This document shows positions 57,687 through 64,000 of a stretch of 64,000 bases of DNA, one piece after another. Location of the stretch: the NCBI GenBank assembly GCA_033961575.1, contig CM066732.1, positions 74,934,687 to 74,998,686 of the forward strand, read 5' to 3'. Source of the stretch: Aselliscus stoliczkanus (lineage: Eukaryota > Chordata > Mammalia > Chiroptera > Hipposideridae). Under the pieces are notes generated by a model that saw only the letters and a list, made by a program, of their open reading frames with translations, did no database searches and was not told where the DNA came from. The position numbers and the translations under genes were made by a program. The stretch's first letter is position 1. Each line of letters starts with the position of its first letter.

Positions 57687-57981
57687 CTGAAAGAAAAAAA
57701 AAATGGATTATACATAAGTAGGAAGAAAAAATCCAGAGTACTAAATAACTTACTCTTTAATGTATGGTGGTTTTGTTCACTTTTTTAAAGATGAAAGGTC
57801 ATACAGTATATGAAAAAAATAAAGCAACAAAATATAGAATCTAAGTATAGATTTAGCTATAAATCTATATTTAAATTGTTTAAGAACATCTAAATTTGTA
57901 TGTGATAAAGAGGTAAATATTTACGTTATAAAAAATACAAAATAAACTCCTGTGGCCCCTTTTAAATATGTACAGGTGCCA

Positions 57982-58101
57982 GGGCCGGTCGAGTGTGAGC
58001 TGAGCTCTGAGCAACAGCAGTTCAATGCCCAGCCCGAGCTGAGCTGCCACTGAGCTGCCAACAGATGGCAGGATGGCTCAGCTAAAAAAAAAAGGTACAA
58101 A
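57982..58101 (+). mobile_element. tRNA-derived SINE, second family, head deleted
   Basis: GGGCCGGTCGAGTG jumps directly to TGAGCTGAGCTCTGAGC, skipping about 32 bases that carry box A. It ends GGATGGCTCAGCT plus A10. Direct repeat GTACAGGTGCCA at about 57970-57981 and 58102-58113. Confidence 0.9.
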
Positions 58102-58113
58102 GTACAGGTGCCA

Positions 58114-58990
58114 TCTGTCACCGTAATGGAAAACCTCTCCAATAAAGTATGTCATCGTAAAATAAACCCTATTTTCTCACTGGAACAATAGCTGGGCCTT
58201 TAGATTCCTCACTACTATCTCAACATCATATTAAAACGGACTAATATATCACAAAGAGAAAGAGACTCAAATACAAATTTTATAATCATTTAGAATTAAT
58301 TCAATTATAGTCAAAATTATAAAATTACAGACTAATTATATCCAAATCTCTCAACAAAAATATAGGAAGACTAAGTGACTTGCTAAAAGAGACAAGGCTG
58401 TTTCCTGCCAAATCAGACTACAGCCCAGGTCTACTAGTTCCAGTAGACCCCACATGCCTCCAATTTCCATCCCTAGAGGGAGTGAATCTGCTCACTGAGC
58501 CATTTCCCAGGCTTTTTCTCATCAGGCCAGCTAAGGAGCCCAGGAACATGGCTCCATGGCTCTGTTGTCGTGCTGGTCTCACCCTGACCTGTGTTCAGAA
58601 CCAAGTGCTCTTTGGCAGTTCCCTGACTTAGGCAACTCGCAGTCCTGAACCTCCGCCAGGACTGGAGGGCTGGGGGATTTTGAAGGTCTCACAATTACCA
58701 GAGAGTGAAACATATAAGGCTATCATCATTTTCTAAACGTGTGCTACACTGGGATAAAAAGATAAGCAGAAGAGAATTTAAAAGCTCAGAAACAGACCCT
58801 GGTTAAGGGAAATTTTAGTGTATGATAAAGGTGACTTTTCAAATCATCTGGAAATCTGATGATAATAAATAACAACAAAAAAAGGAGTTTAACTACATAG
58901 GGGAAAAGCTCAGGATTCTTTGCTTCACATTATACATAAAAATAAATGGACTAAACAGTTAAATTTACAAATGAAATCTAAAAGAACTAA
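58114..58990. other. Intronic sequence, partly unassigned
   Basis: A 0.27-kb GC-richer patch (58380-58640) starts with MIR-like 'aagtgacttgctaaaagaga'. The rest is not recognised. I found no BRMS1L exon here. Confidence 0.45.
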
Positions 58991-59237
58991 ACAAAAGATG
59001 GGATACAGGAAGCTTTCAAAGTACAAAAATTAGGAAAAGCCATAAAGGAAAAGACTAATACATTTATTCACATAAAAATTCATATTAAAGAGCAAACAAA
59101 AGTAAAAGGCAATAAAAAATATCTGTAGCATGATAAATGCTCAATAACCTTAAGATGACATTAAACCAACATAGATAACTGTAAGAAAATCTGAATACTG
59201 CCTATCTCCACTGCCAAAATAGGCCAAAATGAAAGAC

Positions 59238-59268
<31 letters not shown>

Positions 59269-60600
59269 CAGAGAGACAGAGAAAGAATATTAAAATGTGC
59301 ATTATGTGGTATTATTTTTCACTTAGCAAAGTTGGTTTTTTTTTTTCCAATTATAATCCACAATGTTGACTGATACTGAGTATATAAACTGACTTTATAC
59401 TTTGGGAAGCAATTTAGAAACAAGTATTAAGGAGCTTAATGATTGTATCATTTGATCCACTAATTACACTGGATTCTATCCTAAGGAACTAACCTCAGCC
59501 AAAGTTGTATGTAAAAGGATGCTCACAATAGCAGTACTTGCAATGCATAAAATTAGGAATAAAGTAAAATCCAAGAATAGAGTATTGGCTACATAAATTA
59601 TTAGACATCCATATTACTGCTCTGCAAACACTAAAAATTCAGAATTCAAAATGTAGGGAGAGACTTCTAGGATAAGGCTGCAAATGAACCCAGATTACAA
59701 ACCCTCTCTTCCCCAAGACCTAACAAAGTATATAAAGAATATGTACACAATAAATCAACAAGCACCTGCAATTATCAAACAAAGGTAGGGGCACAATCTC
59801 ATGCCATAATCTCTGAATATGGTCATTAAACTTAGAACCCCAAGATCTGTACTATGTACAATGTATGCAAGCGTGCTCTTAGTAAAGAAAAAAATGTGAG
59901 TGAAGGGACAACATTCTGAAAACTCTGAGTAGTACTTCCAAATCTAAAAAGAAACCAAGGAGAATCTGGACGGCAGTCCAGGAGAGAATACATGAAAAGC
60001 CTGGAGGGCAGAAGGCCCTCCTTATCACCAAAGGCTCACAAGTGAAAGCTGATACATTCTGAAAGGGAACAAAAACTGCTAGAACTCAGCAGTTGACAAG
60101 CTGTGCACACAGGCAGATTTTATTAACTCACTCTTAAATATGAATGATGGCTAAAGAAGACAAGTTATTTGCAAAAAGCCTTCAAAATGAAAGGCTGGGA
60201 AAAAACAAACAAAAGTATAAAGTAATAGAGACAAGTCAAGACACAAAAAAGTTTCAAAGTAGCTATATTTAATACCCATACTGAAAAGAGATTACACTTA
60301 TGAAAAAAGAACAGGATGTTATAAAATACATAAAAAATGAGTAATCAGAGAACATAGAGCTCTTGGAAATTAAATACATAATAGAAATAAAATAATCAGT
60401 GAAAATTGTAAGAGAAAGTTGAATACACTCTCAAAAGGAAAAAAATAAGTAAGGAGAGAGGGAAGGAGGGATAACAGGAACAAAAATATAATATTCAAAG
60501 ATCAATCTTAGAGGTCCAGTGTCCAACCAATAAGAGTTCCAAAAAGGGAAAACTGAAAATGATGGAGAAGAAAACATCAGAGAAACAATATAAGAAATTT
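58991..60600. mobile_element. Old LINE fragments (L1M/HAL1-like)
   Basis: Phrases such as 'aaagtacaaaaattaggaaa', 'actttgggaagcaatttaga' and 'ggatgctcacaatagcagta' are L1-type. The segments are diverged and boundaries between copies are unclear. Confidence 0.5.
59233..59286 (+). repeat. (GAGACA)n-type tract
   Basis: Imperfect GAGACAGA units over about 54 bp inside old LINE sequence. Confidence 0.9.
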
Positions 60601-60633
60601 CACAGAATTGAAGATAAGAGTATGAATTTCCTG

Positions 60634-60755
60634 GGCCGGCCGAGTGGCACGCTGGTTGTGCGCTGGCTTGGGAAGCCAGCGGCCCTGGTTCGGGTCCCAC
60701 ATATGAGGGCCAGTGACACTGCCCTCAGAAAAACAAACAAACAAGTCCTCATAAT
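60634..60755 (+). mobile_element. tRNA-derived SINE, short form
   Basis: GGGCCGGCCGAGTGGCACGC to GACACTGCCCTC, then GAAAAACAAACAAACAAG. Long perfect direct repeats GAGTATGAATTTCCTGG flank it (60618-60634 and 60756-60772). Confidence 0.93.
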
Positions 60756-60839
60756 GAGTATGAATTTCCTGGTTAAAAGATACCTCTGAGTATCCATCAC
60801 AACATACAATGAATGAAAAGAGACCAGCCAAGGCACATC

Positions 60840-61050
60840 ATCTTGCTATTCCACAGCATCAATGATAAAAAAAAGTTCTTAAAGATATTCAGGAAGAAAA
60901 CATACAAAGGATCAGGAAGAAAACATACAAAGGATCAGGAATCAAAATGACAAGAGGCTTCTCATGAGCAATACTGGAAGTTAGAAGACAATGGGACAAT
61001 GCCTTGAAAATTCTGAGGAAACATGATTACCATCAAGAATTCCATACTCA
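60840..61050. mobile_element. LINE ORF1-type fragment with a 22-bp duplication
   Basis: L1/HAL1 ORF1 3'-type phrases ('atcaagaattccatactcaa'). The word AGGAAGAAAACATACAAAGGATC occurs twice in tandem at 60891-60936, a recent small duplication. Confidence 0.55.
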
Positions 61051-61059
61051 AGTTTGAGA

Positions 61060-61605
61060 ATACAGATGTTTTTGGACATGAAGGATGTGGACGTTTTAAA
61101 ACATGTCCAACAAATCTTTGATGTTCCTACCTTCAAAAGGTAAAGCCTAATTCCTCTCCTTGAATGTGGCAGGACTTGATAATTCATTTCCAATGAACAG
61201 AATGTAGCTGAAATTTAGGTCATAAACATGTCATTTCTGTCTTGCTCTTTCGGATCACTCACTCGTGAGAGGAGCCAGTCACCACGAGGTCATGAGGGCC
61301 CTCGATCAGCCTGTAGAGAGGCCTATGGGACTAAGGCTACCAACAAATCAGCAACAATTTGCGAACCAGGTGAGTAAGTCACCTCGGAAGCAGGAGCTCC
61401 AGGCCCCAGTCAAGCCTTCGGATAACTGCTTTCCTGGCTGGCCACTGCAACTTCATGTGATTCCCTGAGCCAGAACCATGCAAACTAAGTCACTTCCAAA
61501 TTCCTGGCCACAAAAACTGCAAAACAGTAAATGTTTATTGTTGTTTTATGCCACTAAGTTTTGGAGTAATTTATTACAGAGCAATAGATAATCAATACAA
61601 GAGGT
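61060..61605 (+). mobile_element. MaLR-type LTR
   Basis: 'ctttgatgttcctaccttca', 'gtggcaggacttgataattc', 'gattccctgagccagaacca', 'tgtttattgttgttttatgc', 'cactaagttttggagtaatt' and the end 'agataatcaatacaa' give the typical MaLR LTR order. Confidence 0.7.
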
Positions 61606-63045
61606 CTCATAAAACTAACTTCTGTATACCTTTTCTCATGAAGCTACTCTACCAAACTGAAAAGAGAAAATAAGGGATAGCAGCAAAGAGTGTAAAGGGA
61701 ATTTCCAGGGTGATGGTGAAGAGACACTCCACTGGCTACAGAGATGGAGCTGGCCTAGAAAGCAGCTGAAGCCTGGAGCAGGATGGAGTGGGAGGACAGG
61801 GGATCCAGGAATGGAGGGTTTTTTCCCAGGAGGGAGGACACCAGAAGAAAACGGGACTCCTGGATTATCTGATGCATTCGATTACACGGAATGAATAGCA
61901 CTAGGGAACTTTCGCAGATCTGCTGGAGTCTCTGGGAGGAATAAAGATGGAGAAAACTAACAAACAATAAATTAAACAATTATTAATTCCAAGGTTAAAA
62001 AATAGCTGTACAAGAGAATTTTAAGCATAGTGTAACTCTTGGCTCCATGAGCAATATTTACAGTTTAACAAAAACAAAAATTGTGACCCAACAATAGAAG
62101 AATGGGATGAGGAAAACTATCACAGAATTTTCATCTTCTATAACAGGAAACCAACAGATAATGTCTAAAACTGACGTTATTTAGAAACATAAGGTTAAAT
62201 TCCAGAAGCAGTAGCTAAGAGAGTAGCTAAGAGATAATTGCTGCTTAGATGCAGAATTTAGACGTGGGAGAGCGGACTGCTGTTTTTCATTATAAGCCTG
62301 TGCTATATTCCAAAATCATGAAATTAAGGAAAAAGCTGTGAAGTTTGGCAAACAGAAAAAAAAGAAAAAAAACCCAGCAGAATTAGACTTTGAAGAACTT
62401 CAGATAATGATATATTGGATAAAAAATATGAATTACGTATTAAGTGATATGGAAGACAATAAGTACTTACATATGACTAATTAGAGTTCCAGAAGGAAGT
62501 AGAGAAAACGGATGAGAGGCAATACTGGAAAGGTAACAGCTGAAAATTTTCCAGAATTAATAGAAAACAAACTCTTAGTTTCAGAAAGCACAACAAATCC
62601 AAATCAGGACAGAAAAATAATCTCAATGGAGACACACACAGTAGAGAAACTGAAGAACAACAAAGAGAAGAGCTTAAAAGTAGCCAGTGATGGGAAGAAA
62701 TACAAAAGTTATCTCTACAGACTGTGGAAAGTCTGTAGACTTTCTAAACTTCTAAAGACTTCTAAACAGACTGTGGAAAGTAAGATCCTAAAAATATTAA
62801 AGTAGAAATAATTATTAGTCTAGAATACTATATCCCCCTTAACTGTCCTTCCAGAATTATTGTAAATAAAGCTATTTTTGGAAACATAAAAACTGAATTT
62901 ACCATTAACAGACTCTAAGTGAAAGAATGCCTAGAATTCTTTTCAAGAAGCAAAAAATGAACCTGCAAGGAAATGTTGCAACTCAAAAACAGTATGCAAA
63001 AAACTAGTAAAATGTAAAAAGAACTAAATCTATGAAATCATCTGA
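61606..63045 (+). mobile_element. HAL1/L1M-like LINE, ORF1 region
   Basis: 'gctactctaccaaactgaaaag' through 'aattttccagaattaatagaa' and 'gagcttaaaagtagccagtg' resemble the ORF1 part of old half-L1-type elements. A small internal duplication of ACAGACTGTGGAAAG occurs at about 62720 and 62767. Confidence 0.55.
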
Positions 63046-63049
63046 AAAC

Positions 63050-63745
63050 ATTTATCCATAAAGATATGTGTGCTCAGATGTTCACTGCGTCTTTATTTAC
63101 GATGACCAAGACATGGAAACAACCAAAGTGTCCTTCGCTAGATGACTGGATAAAGAAGATGCGTTACATATACACAATGGAGCGCTACTCTGCCATAAAA
63201 AACGATGAAATACTGCCATTTGTGACAACATGGATGGATCTTGAGATTATTATGCTAAGCGAAATAAATCACATAGAAAAAGTCGAGAAACATAAGATTT
63301 CACTGATATGTGGGAATATAACTGAAAGCAACAAAGGAATAAGACAAACAAAGAAACAAAAACTCATAAACATAGACAATAGTTTAGTGGTTACCAGAGG
63401 GTAAGGGGGGAGGGGAGAGGTAGATGAGGCTCAAATACATGGTGATGGAAGAAGAACTGACTCTGGGTGGTGAACACACATGTGATATATAGATATGTAT
63501 TACAGAACTGTACACTTTAATCCTATGTAATTTTTTTGTTTTTTGGTTTTATTTAGCTGAGCCATCCTGCCACCTGTTGGCAGCTCAACGGCAACTCAGC
63601 TCGGGCTGGCACTGAACTGCAGTTGCTCAGAGTTAAGCTCACACTCTTGAGTGAGCTCTTAACCAACTGAGCCACTCGGCTGGCCCTGAATCCTATGTAA
63701 TTTTACTAACCATTGTCACTGCAATAAATATTAAGTTTTAAAAAA
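63050..63745 (+). mobile_element. LINE-1 3' end
   Basis: 'atgttcactgcgtctttatt', 'aagacatggaaacaaccaaa', 'gtggttaccagagggtaagg' and 'aactgtacactttaatccta' are the L1 3' end. It is interrupted by a SINE at 63536-63686. Confidence 0.85.
63536..63686 (-). mobile_element. tRNA-derived SINE, second family
   Basis: Antisense copy: T-rich start, AGCTGAGCCATCCTGCCACC, then the head to GGCTGGCCC. Direct repeat AATCCTATGTAATTTT on both sides. Confidence 0.92.
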
Positions 63746-64000
63746 ATCTATGAAATCAAAATAATGTCTCATTTGAAAGGTGAAAAAGCAAGATGGAACT
63801 AAAATACCAAATAACTACAATTTGTAATTTGGGAGGGAGTAAATGGACTTAAGAGAGTTTTAAGGTCCTTTATAGTTCTGGATGATGACAGAGTTATTAA
63901 TATTTTGATTCTACTAATGTAGGGATGCATGCTGAAATTTTAAGGTAACCATTAAAATATAGAAATGGAAGGTATGGATGTAACCATTAAAATGATAGAA

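Noticed and set aside
57687..64000. Further BRMS1L exons upstream
   Set aside because: I looked for codons of the preceding 'YECEIQASRQHCE'-type segment on the minus strand and found none. The next exon must lie beyond the window.
1..64000. Colugo, primate or vespertilionid origin
   Set aside because: The SINE heads do not match the colugo, Alu or Ves patterns I remember. The tail fits rhinolophoid bat SINEs better, though only from memory.

Overview
The window reads as nuclear DNA of a placental mammal. It is AT-rich, contains no bacterial-style operon, and is packed with LINE-1, L2, MIR, MaLR/ERVL-type LTRs, mariner relics and 24 tRNA-derived SINEs. The SINE tail (C-rich 'TTCCCCAATAAAATCTTT' ends) and the 'GGCCGGCCGAGTGG' head resemble, from memory, SINEs of rhinolophoid bats (horseshoe, leaf-nosed or false-vampire group). 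I hold that host assignment at moderate-to-low confidence. The mammalian assignment is firm.

One protein-coding gene is certain. The last six coding exons of BRMS1L (BRMS1-like, a Sin3-HDAC corepressor subunit) lie on the minus strand between 57686 and 50737, with all splice sites, phases and the stop codon intact. They encode 176 residues, the part I recall as residues 148-323 of the 323-residue mammalian protein. The first 147 residues and the promoter lie beyond the right edge. One intron (56448-55165) starts with AT-ATCCTTT, ends in AC, and carries a CCTTGAC branch site just before that end. It is therefore a minor-class (U12-type) AT-AC intron, which a GT-AG-only gene finder would miss.

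Layout: 1-49 kb is the 3' flank of BRMS1L, with no intact protein-coding gene. It holds L1 copies (375-2258, 18560-22905 minus, 25975-27655, and an internally deleted copy at 31264-35770). It also holds a retrocopy with a 14-bp target-site duplication (13889-14816), a truncated mariner with a D34D signature (29132-29660), two mariner-type MITEs, a decayed retroviral pol (39290-40340), several LTRs, and long unassigned AT-rich stretches. 49.1-50.7 kb is the BRMS1L 3' UTR, with an antisense SINE in it. 50.7-57.7 kb holds the exons. 57.7-64 kb lies upstream of the first visible exon and inside the gene, and is filled with old LINE, LTR and SINE insertions.

The most informative non-genic pattern is the SINE set. 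Four forms share one tRNA-like head or one C-rich tail, and look like successive 3' truncations or recombinations of larger modular elements. I found no CRISPR array, bacterial system, functional tRNA gene or rRNA gene.
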